A DNA stretch of 64,000 nt from Halapricum salinum (GCF_004799665.1 NZ_CP031310.1:1914887-1978886), one strand, 5' to 3'; shown: positions 1 to 9,577, counted from the first letter of the stretch. Made by a program: numbers and translations. The notes: generated by a model not told the origin, from the sequence alone.

Positions 1-314
1 GGGCGATCGAGGCCGCCGCCGGCTGGGGTAACGACACGCTCACCACCGTCGCAACGGACGACGGCCCCGGGTTCGTCTGGGTCACCCGCTGGGACGCTGC
101 CGAGGACGCCGACCAGTTCGAGGCGGCCATCGAGGACTTCGGTGACCGTCGCCCGGAGACGGTGACGTCTGGTGATCGGTCGCTTTCCACGACGTTCGAG
201 GTCGATCGCCCGTCTGCGGACGTCGTCGTGGTCTATATCGGTTCGGAATCGCTGTCCGAGACGCTGTCTGCCGACGCCGACGGGGAGCACGTAACGATCG
301 ACCCGCGCGACTGA
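1..314 (+). CDS. C-terminal fragment of a surface protein, possibly Hvo_1808-like
   Basis: The window opens inside this gene; the frame runs from base 3 to a TGA at 312-314 and encodes about 103 residues. The fragment carries a GWGND motif followed about 16 residues later by GFVWVTRWD and an acidic helix (AEDADQFEAAIEDF). As I recall, this pattern closes the haloarchaeal Hvo_1808-type surface proteins, in which repeated WGxD units precede a C-terminal domain. No transmembrane segment is visible in the part present. The next gene lies convergent, 25 bases downstream. The family assignment rests on this short tail only; the reading frame itself is secure because it has high third-position GC and ends cleanly. 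Confidence 0.5.
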   Translation, partial: AIEAAAGWGNDTLTTVATDDGPGFVWVTRWDAAEDADQFEAAIEDFGDRRPETVTSGDRSLSTTFEVDRPSADVVVVYIGSESLSETLSADADGEHVTIDPRD

Positions 315-339
315 CCTCGACTCCCGAATTGCTCGTCCC

Positions 340-1101
340 CTACCGATACCGTTCGGCGTGTTCAGGACAGAACTCTGGCTCGGTCAGTTGGGCTTCGACG
401 ACCCCGGGCTGGCGGTGGGGGTTCGAGAGGCGGCAGCGATCGTCGTCACAGAAGTCTTCGCCCGTTTCGAGGTAGTGGTACGCTTGCAGGACGTACCCCT
501 TCAGTGCGTCGGTGGTCCGGGGGTCGTTCTCGACGAGGAACTGCCCGTCGACCTGATTCTCCAGGACTTCGCGCGGTGGCGCGCCACCGCTGAGGAGGGC
601 GTGTTTCTGCTGTTCTTTGTAGTACTGTTCGGGTTTGGCTGGGGCTTCGTACAATCCCGGAACAGACAGAAGGGCGGGTTGGCCCAGCACGTTCACGCGC
701 TTGTGCCAGCGCCCGTCGTGCTCGCCCCAGGTCCCGACGACCCGGTCGAGCAGGGGAATGTGCAGGTGGTCCAGCCCGCGTTCCTCATCGGGAATTCGTC
801 GGCTGAGGGCTTGCTGGACGGCGAGACCGTCGTAGATGACGCCACCGGCCCGCTCGGGATTTACCAGTGCCCGCTCCTCGTAGCGGACGATCCCCAACAT
901 GGCGTTGCCAGTCTCGCGGTCGTAGGGGTCGAGGACGCGCGCGGCGGCCAGTTCTTCGGGCAGGTCGTCGTCGGCATAGAGCGACAGAAAGCGGTCGCGA
1001 ACCGTGACCGTCGCGTCGACCCGCTCGTCGAGCCACGCCGCGGTCTCCTCGGCGTCGGCCTCCGTCGTCGGCGCGCGGTAGAGCGTGACCTGGTCGACCA
1101 T
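340..1101 (-). CDS. Uncharacterised haloarchaeal protein with C-terminal Cys/His cluster
   Basis: A 253-residue soluble protein. I chose the ATG at 1101 because upstream residues in the frame are arginine-rich shadow sequence of the neighbouring gene and because the protein proper starts with MVDQVTLYRAP. The C-terminus has CDDDRC, then NPHRQPGVVEAQL, then FCPEH, so three Cys and one or two His could bind a metal. A conserved-looking central stretch is GLDHLHIPLLDRVVGTW. I recall haloarchaeal DUF families annotated as putative metallopeptidases (for example DUF6775) with a similar tail, but no HExxH motif is present here, so no enzyme activity is claimed. It is followed 46 bases upstream by the PQQ-propeller lipoprotein on the same strand. 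Confidence 0.6.
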   Translation of the reverse strand: MVDQVTLYRAPTTEADAEETAAWLDERVDATVTVRDRFLSLYADDDLPEELAAARVLDPYDRETGNAMLGIVRYEERALVNPERAGGVIYDGLAVQQALSRRIPDEERGLDHLHIPLLDRVVGTWGEHDGRWHKRVNVLGQPALLSVPGLYEAPAKPEQYYKEQQKHALLSGGAPPREVLENQVDGQFLVENDPRTTDALKGYVLQAYHYLETGEDFCDDDRCRLSNPHRQPGVVEAQLTEPEFCPEHAERYR

Positions 1102-1147
1102 ATTCGTCGGTTGTACTACGGGATAAAACGACTTGCGATCAGCGGGA

Positions 1148-2611
1148 TCACTCCCAGACGCGCACGCCACCACCGGTGTGTTCGAACAGCGCGCCGTCGG
1201 CGACGCCGAACACACGGGCCTGATCGATTTCGGCGTCGGCTCCGAACGAGCCGCGGATCGCACCGTCGGCTTTCTCGATCACGTACCACCGGGTCTGTGC
1301 CCCTTCCGCCTCGTCTCCCAGCCCGAATTTGGCGTAGAGGTTGGTGTCGTCGACGACGAGATAGGGCCACACCTGGGCAGCAGTGCCGATCTGGGCGTCC
1401 CACTTCAGTGATCCGTCGGCGCGGTCCAGCGCGAGAAGATTCCGGCCGGTGTAGACGCTGTCTTCGAGACGGTCGCGGTCGGCCGACGACGCGTCCGGAC
1501 CCAGAATCTGTGACGCTGTGGGATAGAACAATCCGGCGTAGACGGTGTCACTGTCGACCGCGACCGACGTCGTACCGCCGGCCATCGTCGGATCCTCGCT
1601 GGCGTCGACGTAGGTGTACGACCACTGTTCGCTGCCATCGCTGCCGTCGAGAGCGCGAATCCGACGCGCCGGAATCTCGCCCCGTATTCCGCCGAGCAGA
1701 CTGATTCCGAATCCTTCGGCGACGAATATTGTTCCGTCGGCGACGCTCGGCAGCATTGCTGCCCCCCGGGTATCGGGCGTGGGAACCGACCATCGCTCAC
1801 TGCCGTCCGAACGGTCGAACGCCGTCAGTTGCATCGTCACGTCTTCGTCACTTTCCCCGAATCCCTGGTTGTAGACGGCGACCACGTTCCGGCCGACGCT
1901 TGGGGCGCGCTGGTAGTACCTGAACCTCTCACTAGTCCAGCGGTCGCTCCCGTCTGCGGTCGCGAACGCTCGGAGGGCCCCGTCCATGAGCACGAACAGC
2001 GTGTCACCGCGGACGACTGGCTGGCGGGTATTGACATCCCACGTCTCGATCGAGCGGCTCCACTGCACGCTGCCGTCCGCGCGAGACCGGCGCTCGACGT
2101 GGTCCAGATAACCGTTGCCGCGCCCCTTGTCTTCGAGCCAGTAGACGTACAGACCCTCGGGACCGAGACACGCACGTGGCGGCTCTGTGAAGAACCCCAG
2201 ATTCTCTTGGCCCTCTCTGATCGCGATCTCCCGCCGCCACATCTCGCGACCGTCTTCACGGGAACACTTGAACGCGTAGGCTCCGAAGGTGGGCGGCTCC
2301 GTGTCGTAGGGCTCGGCGGCTTTCCCGACGCCGTAGATTCCGTCCGCGCCGATCAGCGGCGCGGTGTTGCCGACGTTGATCCCGTTTCGGAACTCGGCCG
2401 TGAACTGTTGGGTCGCTTCGGGGCCCGGGCCGCCAGCACTGCTCTGGCCCGTCATCCCGGCCGTGCCCCGCAGTTGAGCCCAGTCTCGGGCTCCCTGCTG
2501 TCCGTCGTTGCTCCCTCCGTCACCGAGGAGCGGGATACTACACCCTGCCGTGGCGACGACACCGCCGGCCGCGACAGTCGTGAGAAACTGTCGACGTCCC
2601 GATCGTTCCAT
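1148..2611 (-). CDS. Tat-exported PQQ-like beta-propeller lipoprotein
   Basis: A 487-residue protein starting at the ATG at 2611; the extra 15 codons of open frame upstream are unlikely to be used. The N-terminus MERSGRRQFLTTVAAGG is a twin-arginine signal and is followed by the lipobox-like ATAGC, so the mature protein is probably lipid-anchored outside the membrane. The body contains repeated blades of the PQQ-like/quinoprotein beta-propeller type (for example LDGSDGSEQWSY, FDRSDGSERWS, LDRADGSLKWD), each with the DG-S-W core. Proteins of this kind are annotated BamB-like in archaea, although archaea have no outer-membrane BAM complex; the ligand is unknown. Divergent from the M48 protease gene that starts at 2715. 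Confidence 0.85.
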   Translation of the reverse strand: MERSGRRQFLTTVAAGGVVATAGCSIPLLGDGGSNDGQQGARDWAQLRGTAGMTGQSSAGGPGPEATQQFTAEFRNGINVGNTAPLIGADGIYGVGKAAEPYDTEPPTFGAYAFKCSREDGREMWRREIAIREGQENLGFFTEPPRACLGPEGLYVYWLEDKGRGNGYLDHVERRSRADGSVQWSRSIETWDVNTRQPVVRGDTLFVLMDGALRAFATADGSDRWTSERFRYYQRAPSVGRNVVAVYNQGFGESDEDVTMQLTAFDRSDGSERWSVPTPDTRGAAMLPSVADGTIFVAEGFGISLLGGIRGEIPARRIRALDGSDGSEQWSYTYVDASEDPTMAGGTTSVAVDSDTVYAGLFYPTASQILGPDASSADRDRLEDSVYTGRNLLALDRADGSLKWDAQIGTAAQVWPYLVVDDTNLYAKFGLGDEAEGAQTRWYVIEKADGAIRGSFGADAEIDQARVFGVADGALFEHTGGGVRVWE

Positions 2612-2714
2612 GAACTGTTCTTTTGATGTCCGTCCTCGGTAAAATATGTTCCCCACGAACCGGCGCGCTCAGGATACCGGGGCATTGAAATATTCCGCGT
2701 CGGTGCTCGACCGT

Positions 2715-4280
2715 ATGGGGTTGGAATCGACGTCCAAGGGGTGGAGAGAGACGCTTGCGACGGTCTTGCTCGCGGTCGTGGCGATCGGATTACTCGGATT
2801 CGTGTTCTGGATATTTCGGACCGGTATCGAGTTGGTCGTGGCTACGGGTGCGACGCCGCTGGCGATCGGGGTAGCCGGCTCGATCGCGGTACTGGGGTTC
2901 GTACTCGGGCGTTCGGGCGGTCTCTCCGTGGGGCTACGAATCACCGCCTACCTGGCGGCGATCGCGTCGGTGTCGCTGCTGTTCGTCGGGTTCGTCTGGC
3001 TGCTCGCGGTCGTTCTGGTCGGGCTCACGCTCGGTGTCGCGACGGGATTCACGGTCGCCAACGCCCTCGCGCTCGGGATGGGCGGGCTGGCCGCGTTCGT
3101 CCTCCTCGGTGCGATCCTCCACGGCGATACCGCCGAGAGCTGGGCGCTGAACCTCCGCATGGTCGCCGCCATCGTACTGCTGTCGTTGTGTTCGATCGTG
3201 TTCTTCGCGCTCGTCTGGACCGCCGTGCTCCTGGTGGGGATGATCGTCTTCCCGGGCGACCTGGCCGCCGTGCTTGCGACGGTGGTCGCGACTGCGGTCA
3301 TCGTCTGGGCCGTCTCCCGGGAGACGGGTCAGTCAGCACTGGAAGAACGGGCTGACGCGCGCACCGTCTCTGCCGAGGAGTATCCGGAACTCCACGATCG
3401 GGTCACGCGGGTCGCGACCCAGCTCGGAGTGCCGGTTCCGACAATCGCGCTCTCTGATCGCGACGCACCGGAGGCGATGGCCGTCGGCTTCAGACCGTCG
3501 ACGGCACACCTCGTGCTCTCGACGGGGACGCTCGACGCCCTCGACGGCGAGCAACTCGACGCCGTTCTGGCGCACGAACTCGCCCACGTCAAGAACCGCG
3601 ACGCGATGGTGATGACGCTGGTCTCGACACCAGTCGTCGTGCTCGATGGCATTCGGGCGAAGCTGCTCGGGAATCTTGAACGCTCGGACGGGACGTACAA
3701 CGGATTGAGCGAGACCGAACTCTGGGGCGACGACGAACAGTGGCGCATCACCGAGCCCGGTCCGATCGAGCAGCGACTCTCGAATCCACGCGTGGGCGTC
3801 CTCGCCTGGCTGGCGGCGGCGGTCGGCGGCTGGATCGCGATCGTCACGTTCCGTGATGGTGAGACAGACAGTCGTGAGGGCTTGCTGGTGCGGCTCGTCG
3901 TGGCCGTGTTCGTCCTCGCGCTGCTGGTGACGTGGTTGGCGAGCCGCGCCATCGTCGCGGTGTTCTCTCGTGCTCGTGAGATCGTCGCCGATCGAACGGC
4001 TGCGGAGGTGACGGGATCGCCCGCGGCCCTCGTGAGCGCGTTGCAGGCTCTCGACGACCAGATCGAGGCCGCGCCGACCCGGGACCTTCGGCAGGTGTCG
4101 AGCGTCTCATCGCTGTCGATCATCCCGCTGGATCGGGGTGTGCTGGCTGTCACCCACGGCCAGACCGAAGCCCCGGACCTCGTCCAGCGTCTGCGGCAGA
4201 AACTGTTCGGGACCCATCCGACGACCGAGTCACGGATCCGGAAGCTGGAAGCGATGGATGCCGAGCAAGAAGCCGCGTGA
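2715..4280 (+). CDS. Membrane M48 family metallopeptidase (HtpX-like), long form
   Basis: A 521-residue membrane protein. The ATG at 2715 gives MGLESTSKGW before the first membrane span; the longer frame from 2646 would add unlike sequence. About six hydrophobic segments fill residues 15-210, longer than the two or three in classical HtpX. They are followed by the protease domain with HELAHVKNRD, where the first zinc-binding His is residue 287. A second region with two more spans separates this from REIVADR, the conserved ExxxD element. C-terminal THPTTESRIRKLEAM matches the THPPxxxRI signature of the family. Expected role: ATP-independent membrane protein quality control. This is one of three M48 genes in the window (others at 19430 and 60502) and the most divergent. 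Confidence 0.88.
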   Translation: MGLESTSKGWRETLATVLLAVVAIGLLGFVFWIFRTGIELVVATGATPLAIGVAGSIAVLGFVLGRSGGLSVGLRITAYLAAIASVSLLFVGFVWLLAVVLVGLTLGVATGFTVANALALGMGGLAAFVLLGAILHGDTAESWALNLRMVAAIVLLSLCSIVFFALVWTAVLLVGMIVFPGDLAAVLATVVATAVIVWAVSRETGQSALEERADARTVSAEEYPELHDRVTRVATQLGVPVPTIALSDRDAPEAMAVGFRPSTAHLVLSTGTLDALDGEQLDAVLAHELAHVKNRDAMVMTLVSTPVVVLDGIRAKLLGNLERSDGTYNGLSETELWGDDEQWRITEPGPIEQRLSNPRVGVLAWLAAAVGGWIAIVTFRDGETDSREGLLVRLVVAVFVLALLVTWLASRAIVAVFSRAREIVADRTAAEVTGSPAALVSALQALDDQIEAAPTRDLRQVSSVSSLSIIPLDRGVLAVTHGQTEAPDLVQRLRQKLFGTHPTTESRIRKLEAMDAEQEAA

Positions 4281-4281
4281 G

Positions 4282-4755
4282 CTACACGCCCGGATCGACG
4301 ACAGCTTCTCCCTTCGTTTCACATTGATCCAGAAACGCTTCGACGGTCACCGTCCGATCGCCGTCTGAACACGGGTAGACGCCCGCTAGCCCGTCCGCGT
4401 AGACGACCAGCGTTAGCATCGGCAGTGTCAGTACCTCACGTGACTCGCCGATCAGTGGCGAGACCGTCCGGCGCTCGAACGGGGGCCTGAGGCTCACTCC
4501 CTGCTCGCTCGCCCACTCTTCGAGGTGCTCGACGAGCCGTGGAATCGGCTCGTCTCCGTCGTCGAGGACGACTTCCTCGGGCCAGGTCTGGACTTCGAAT
4601 TCCTCGATGATACCCTCAGACTGGAGGCGGCCCAGTCGATCGATGACGCTCGCTCGTGCACCACAGACTGGCCGTCTGGCCCACACCTGCACGGTCACTC
4701 CCTCGCTCGACTCCGGCTCGATTGTTTCTGACGTCCGTTTTGATATTCGGCTCAT
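4282..4755 (-). CDS. Haloarchaeal HTH-domain protein
   Basis: A 157-residue soluble protein with start ATG at 4755. The N-terminal half (VTVQVWARRPVCGARASVIDRL) followed by a short helix pair (LQSEGIIEEFEVQTWPEEV) is typical of a haloarchaeal protein group annotated as HTH domain-containing. The C-terminal part ends in DGLAGVYPCSDGDRTVTVEAFL. Its stop codon lies one base from the stop of the convergent M48 gene. The upstream region (4756-4892) is unusually AT-rich and holds a short palindrome at 4795-4807, which may be an autoregulatory site. DNA binding is inferred from annotation of relatives, not from a clear recognition helix. Confidence 0.6.
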   Translation of the reverse strand: MSRISKRTSETIEPESSEGVTVQVWARRPVCGARASVIDRLGRLQSEGIIEEFEVQTWPEEVVLDDGDEPIPRLVEHLEEWASEQGVSLRPPFERRTVSPLIGESREVLTLPMLTLVVYADGLAGVYPCSDGDRTVTVEAFLDQCETKGEAVVDPGV

Positions 4756-4794
4756 TGTGCTCGATCATGTGTGTTATTATCTCACAATCAGATA

Positions 4795-4807
4795 TTTGAT
4801 TATCAAA
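4795..4807. promoter_or_regulatory. Short palindrome in AT-rich upstream region
   Basis: TTTGAT-T-ATCAAA is a perfect 6-base inverted repeat with a one-base centre, 40-52 bases before the start of the HTH gene and 86 bases before the methyltransferase remnant. It sits in a 135-base AT-rich island that contrasts with the GC-rich surroundings. The position overlaps where BRE/TATA elements would lie for the HTH gene, which suits an operator. Purely positional inference. Confidence 0.35.
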
Positions 4808-4892
4808 CGGTAAGGTTTGCCAGTCAATACTATATTCTGCTCTCCTCACTGCTGTGGGCAGATTAGCATAGTATAGAACACATAACAACATC

Positions 4893-5108
4893 ATGGATGG
4901 GCGTTTCGAGGTTTCAGATTCGTTTCTGTTCGTCGATCGAACGTTTCAGGAGTATTGCCGGCTGTTCGGGCTCGATCAGGTCGGTCTGGCGGGACGATCG
5001 GTGCTTGACTGTCCCGGCGGCCCCGGCTCGTTCAGTGCCGTTGCGAGTCAGCTTGCCGATCGCACTGTGGCCGTCTTCTCCGACGAGTACGCCTGGCGGC
5101 TGGCCTGA
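4893..5108 (+). pseudogene. Truncated SAM-dependent methyltransferase (N-terminal remnant)
   Basis: Only 71 residues remain. MDGRFEVSDSFLFVDRTF is followed by EYCRLFGLD and then VLDCPGGPGSF, the SAM-binding motif I loop of a class I methyltransferase, so a normal protein would continue for 150-200 more residues. After residue 58 the sequence (FSDEYAWRLA, then stop) no longer looks like a methyltransferase and lies antisense over the 3' end of the glycosyltransferase gene, overlapping it by 61 bases. The most likely history is a deletion that removed the rest of the gene and joined its front end to the neighbour. A leaderless start is plausible (TATA-like agtatag just upstream), so a short peptide might still be made. 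Confidence 0.65.
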
Positions 5109-6745
5109 TTCTGTCCGGACACGCGAACGAATCGTCGAGCATAGATCCCCTGTGAACGCACCGTTTCGACGGCTGTGTAGTTCAGCGATCGGAGGTGGTC
5201 GCCGAGCGTCGTCCGCCCGGTCCAGGAGCGAACGACCCAGACGCTTCCGCGATCGCCGACCGCCTCGCTGACGGTCTCGCGGGTCGCGAGACGCTCCATC
5301 CCGACGACGGTGTCCGGTGGGCGGCGGGCGTAGTACTGGTAGGTCGGGACGAGGTGTGACTTGGTGACGAGCACGAGATCACCCCGATCGCCCGACGATT
5401 CGATCGATTCGACGGCGTCACGCCACTGGCGCTTCTGATCGGACTCGTAGTAGCCCGACAGCGGAGCGACCAATCCCAGGAGTAGCACGCCGACCAGTGC
5501 GACCCGGACGGCGGCGGGCGCGTACGGCCGGAGTGTCTGTACGCCTCGCCCGACGAGCAAGAACAGCGCCAGCGACGCGCCGATGGTGTACCGAGCCACC
5601 ATGATCGGCGCGACCACGTGCGAGAGGACGAACGGGACGACGATAGGCGTCAGCAACCACACCAGGAGGAGGAGTTCTCCCGACCCGGGCCGGCCATCGC
5701 CGGCCGCGAACAGGCCGGCTACTACGAGTCCGCCGGCCAGCACCATCACGAGGAGGAACGCCTCCGCCGGGATCGGGCTCACCGTCTCCGGGGCCCCACA
5801 GTAGTAGAAGTACCGCTTGAGAATCGACACGGCGCCGGCTGGCGTGGATTCCGGGATCCAGGTGATCCCCGTACATCCACCCGCCGATATGGTCGGCAAC
5901 CGGACCGTGAGTGCCACCCACCATGGAGCGACCATCAGCGCCAGCAGCGCCTGGACGCGGAGCCAGCCCCGTAACGACGTCGCTGTCGTGCCGACCCGAC
6001 CGATCACCGGCACGGTCCCACCCGACAGCGCCACGCGCGAGAGGAGGTACGCGTTCTGGGCGAGCACGATGAACGTCCCGAACAGGTGGGTGTACGCGAG
6101 TAACACCGTCGAGACGAGGTAACCGAGGACCGACAGCCGGCCGTGTGACTCCTCGTCCGCGATATCGACGAAGAAGTAGAACGAGACGACAGTCAGTGCC
6201 GTCATCAGCGTGTACATCCGTGCTTCCTGTGCGTAGTAGAGGTGAAACGACGAGACGGCGAGCAGGGCGGCCGCAATCGCGCCCGTCGACCGATCGAACA
6301 CCTTCACGCCGAACAGGTACAGCAGTCCGACCGACGTGACGCCGAACACTACGGAGGGGAACCGGAGCGCGCTCTCGGACGCACCGGCGACCGACGTCCA
6401 TAGGTCCATCAAGAGAAAGTACAGCGGCGGATGGACGTCCTCGAGCGGCAGGACGAACAGTATCTCGACTGTGGTGTACTGCTCGGTGACGCGGTACCAG
6501 GTCAGCGCCTCGTCGAGCCAGACACTCTCCTCGCCCAGGCGATAGAGACGAAGCACGGCGGCGACGACCAGAAGCGCGAGGACTGCCCAGTCAGCCCGCT
6601 CCAGCTGTCTCACGACACCACCGACGCGATCGAGCAGCCTTGCCCAGTGGCCGCGCACTCGCGCCGACCGGGACCGGCTGTCCCGACCGGCGGCTGACTG
6701 GCTATCGGGCTCGTTCGACTGGCCGGTTTCGGCGCGGTCTCCCAT
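5048..6745 (-). CDS. Polytopic glycosyltransferase of the GT39/ArnT-like type
   Basis: A 565-residue membrane protein starting at the ATG at 6745 (MGDRAETGQSN); a hydrophilic tail of about 60 residues precedes the first span. The hallmark motifs of the GT-C fold are present: DEALTWYRV in the first extracytoplasmic loop (catalytic Asp-Glu) and HPPLYFLLMDLW shortly after, then about ten hydrophobic segments and a C-terminal globular region with YARRPPDTVV. Members transfer sugars from lipid-phosphate donors to proteins or lipids on the outer face of the membrane, often for S-layer or archaellin glycosylation. No other glycosylation genes are adjacent. The last 17-20 residues are encoded antisense to the truncated methyltransferase, so the natural C-terminus may have been altered by the same deletion. 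Confidence 0.82.
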   Translation of the reverse strand: MGDRAETGQSNEPDSQSAAGRDSRSRSARVRGHWARLLDRVGGVVRQLERADWAVLALLVVAAVLRLYRLGEESVWLDEALTWYRVTEQYTTVEILFVLPLEDVHPPLYFLLMDLWTSVAGASESALRFPSVVFGVTSVGLLYLFGVKVFDRSTGAIAAALLAVSSFHLYYAQEARMYTLMTALTVVSFYFFVDIADEESHGRLSVLGYLVSTVLLAYTHLFGTFIVLAQNAYLLSRVALSGGTVPVIGRVGTTATSLRGWLRVQALLALMVAPWWVALTVRLPTISAGGCTGITWIPESTPAGAVSILKRYFYYCGAPETVSPIPAEAFLLVMVLAGGLVVAGLFAAGDGRPGSGELLLLVWLLTPIVVPFVLSHVVAPIMVARYTIGASLALFLLVGRGVQTLRPYAPAAVRVALVGVLLLGLVAPLSGYYESDQKRQWRDAVESIESSGDRGDLVLVTKSHLVPTYQYYARRPPDTVVGMERLATRETVSEAVGDRGSVWVVRSWTGRTTLGDHLRSLNYTAVETVRSQGIYARRFVRVSGQNQASRQAYSSEKTATVRSAS

Positions 6746-6970
6746 AGTCGCTACGTCTCCAACAGTCGACGTACGTAGCCCGGAAACAAGAAGCATATTG
6801 TGAGTGGTATTCACACCCACGAAATGTCGGAACTTGGTCGGTGTCAACCGCCGCTGAAAAACGCGGGATTCATAGGAAGTAGCGTAGCCGGTCGGAGGAT
6901 GTCTCACTCTGACCGGGGGCCGGAAATCGATTTCCGCAGCGAACTCTATGGATGTCTACGCTAATCCCTA

Positions 6971-7915
<945 letters not shown>

Positions 7916-7920
7916 TCAGT

Positions 7921-7930
7921 AATTTATATA
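7921..7930 (-). promoter_or_regulatory. TATA box of thi4
   Basis: Read on the minus strand this is TATATAAATT, 24-33 bases before the ATG of thi4 at 7897. This is the usual haloarchaeal spacing for a leaderless mRNA, with transcription starting at or next to the start codon. No thi-box (TPP riboswitch) is visible between it and the gene, and there is no room for one. Confidence 0.7.
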
Positions 7931-7994
7931 GGTTCTGGAACGATATTTCTCTCACTTCGCAGGTGAAAAGCAGTCTCAAGTTGGAACAACGCAA

Positions 7995-8440
7995 GAAAAC
8001 CCTCGACCCGCTGGCGGTCGCTGAGCAGGATATCCTCACTACGTTCGGATAGGGCCTGCTCAGCGACCGCCACCGAGTCTCGCCCTTTCATCCACCAGGG
8101 GACAGCACAGCAGCCTGCCCTTCCCCGGGTCGCAGCATAAACGCTGCTCCCGGCCACTGCGGGGCGGTCAGGAAGCGTGTCGCTCGTCGAACGACGAGCG
8201 ACCGGGGAGGAGTGGGGCCACAATATTGCGGTTGTGGTCGCGGGCCTGGCGGAATGAAAGGGCGAACCACGGTCGCGCCGGAGGGGAGTCGCCTGAGCGA
8301 CCCCTATCCGAACGTAGTGAGGATATGTCGCTCAGCGACCGCGAGCGTGGTGAGGGCTTTCGAGGAGGTGGAATCACTAGTAGCTGCGGAATCGTTTCAG
8401 GCTCCTAGCGAGCGTGGTGAGGGCTTTCAAGAGCGGGTAT
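7995..8440. repeat. Nested-palindrome intergenic element, copy 1
   Basis: This fills the 573-base gap between rpiA and thi4. Outer arms 7995-8056 and 8296-8364 are imperfect inverted repeats of each other; both contain GTCGCTGAGC and, further in, the same 20-odd bases around TCACTACGTTCGGATAG. Within the left arm 8013-8029 pairs perfectly with 8055-8071 (17 bp). The middle contains GCCTGCCCTTCCCCGGGTCG, a hairpin at 8179-8202 (10 bp, GAAC loop) and a GAAAGGGCGAACCACGG box. The block CGAGCGTGGTGAGGGCTTTC occurs at 8342 and again at 8409, so the right end is partly duplicated with a 67-base period. The same architecture recurs at 24857-25374. No protein of plausible composition is encoded. Confidence 0.85.
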
Positions 8441-8470
8441 TCGTTGCTTTAGAATCGATTCCTCCCCAAA

Positions 8471-9151
8471 TCACAGAGTCTCAACCCGCACACCCTCGTC
8501 GGTCCCACAGTGAATCTCGTCGGCCAGACCGATGAACAGCCCGTGTTCGAGCACGCCCGGAATCTTCGATAGATCGGTCGCCAGCGCGCCCGGCTCGGCG
8601 ATCGCGCCGAAGTCACAGTCCAGCACCAGATTCCCGTTGTCAGTCACCACGGGGCCGTCCTTGCGCTCGGCGGCACGGAGTTCGGGCTCACCACCGAGTT
8701 CCCGAACGGCGTCGGCCACCGTCTGACGCGCGTCGGGGATCGTTTCGACTGGAACCGGGTGATCGAGCACGTCCGCTTCCTTCGTCGGATCGACGACGAC
8801 CAACAGCCGGTCGGCCGCCGCATCGACCACCTTCTCGCGAGCGTGTGCGGCCCCGCCACCTTTTACGAGCTGGCCGTCGGCCACTTGGTCCGCCCCGTCG
8901 ATCGCCACGTCGGGCCTCGCGTCGTCAAGCGTCGTCAGTGGAATTCCCGCCTCCCGCGCCAGCTCTCGGGACTGGAAGGAGGTCGGAATACCCTCGATAT
9001 CGAGGCCGGCGTCGACCTGCCGGCCGAGGTCGCGGATGGAGTGTGCGGCGGTGCTCCCGGTCCCGAGTCCGACGATCATGCCGTCGGAGACGGCCTCGGC
9101 CGCTGACTCGCCGGCGGCGCGTTTCGCGTCGTCAGATCCCCCGCGTTTCAT
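8471..9151 (-). CDS. rpiA: Ribose-5-phosphate isomerase A
   Basis: A 226-residue protein of normal length for RpiA. Conserved motifs in order are GLGTGSTAAHSI (residues 29-40, phosphate loop), PTSFQSRELA, DVAIDGADQV (catalytic Asp region), KGGGAAHAREK, and the C-terminal DNGNLVLDC and IPGVLEHGLFIGLA. It interconverts ribose-5-phosphate and ribulose-5-phosphate; haloarchaea need it for nucleotide and AMP-linked pentose metabolism. Transcribed alone on the minus strand, with its stop 30 bases from the end of the nested-palindrome element and its start 42 bases from the 3' end of a small lipoprotein gene. Confidence 0.96.
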   Translation of the reverse strand: MKRGGSDDAKRAAGESAAEAVSDGMIVGLGTGSTAAHSIRDLGRQVDAGLDIEGIPTSFQSRELAREAGIPLTTLDDARPDVAIDGADQVADGQLVKGGGAAHAREKVVDAAADRLLVVVDPTKEADVLDHPVPVETIPDARQTVADAVRELGGEPELRAAERKDGPVVTDNGNLVLDCDFGAIAEPGALATDLSKIPGVLEHGLFIGLADEIHCGTDEGVRVETL

Positions 9152-9193
9152 GGCTGTAGGGGCGTGGGCCGGGCGTAAAAACCGTTCGCGTCG

Positions 9194-9577
9194 TCATCGC
9201 ACTGTGCGCATCATTCGGACCCTGTCCTGCTCTACCATCACGTAGAGACCGACAGAATTCGATTCTGTCGTCCAGAACACTTTCGAGTTCGTACGATTCC
9301 CCACGGCGACAGTGACGTTGAACTCGCTCCCGTCGTCGAATCGAGTGTACTCTCTGGATTCGTTCCGTTCGAGGGTGAGTTGTTCCTCGTGGATGACGTC
9401 ACCTGTCGTGTGATTTCGAACGAGTAGGTCGACCGTCGTCTGCGTATCGAGACTGTTGGCGATCGTGAGGTCCGCGATTTTCGTGGATTCGTCGCCCGAA
9501 TCGCCAGGAGTACCGATCGCTACACACCCCGAACACAGAACCGCGAGACAACACAGGATCACCAGTAGAGTCCGCAC
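9194..9577 (-). CDS. Small lipoprotein of unknown function
   Basis: A 127-residue protein. MRTLLVILCCLAVLCSGC is a Sec-type signal ending in a lipobox (LCSGC, Cys 18), with no twin arginine, which is less common for haloarchaeal lipoproteins. The mature part is short and beta-rich (IADLTIANSLDTQTTVDLLV, then NHTTGDVIHEEQLTL) with several N-x-T/S sequons that could be glycosylated. It looks like a single immunoglobulin-like or FxLYD-type domain, but I do not recognise the family. A strong AT-rich promoter lies 24-35 bases upstream. It does not appear to share an operon with rpiA because the promoter is its own and there is a 42-base gap. Confidence 0.7.
   Translation of the reverse strand: MRTLLVILCCLAVLCSGCVAIGTPGDSGDESTKIADLTIANSLDTQTTVDLLVRNHTTGDVIHEEQLTLERNESREYTRFDDGSEFNVTVAVGNRTNSKVFWTTESNSVGLYVMVEQDRVRMMRTVR

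Noticed and set aside
358-1704. A 448-codon plus-strand frame over the first two minus-strand genes.
   Set aside because: Arg-rich low-quality composition and no family motif; it is the antisense shadow of the two real genes.
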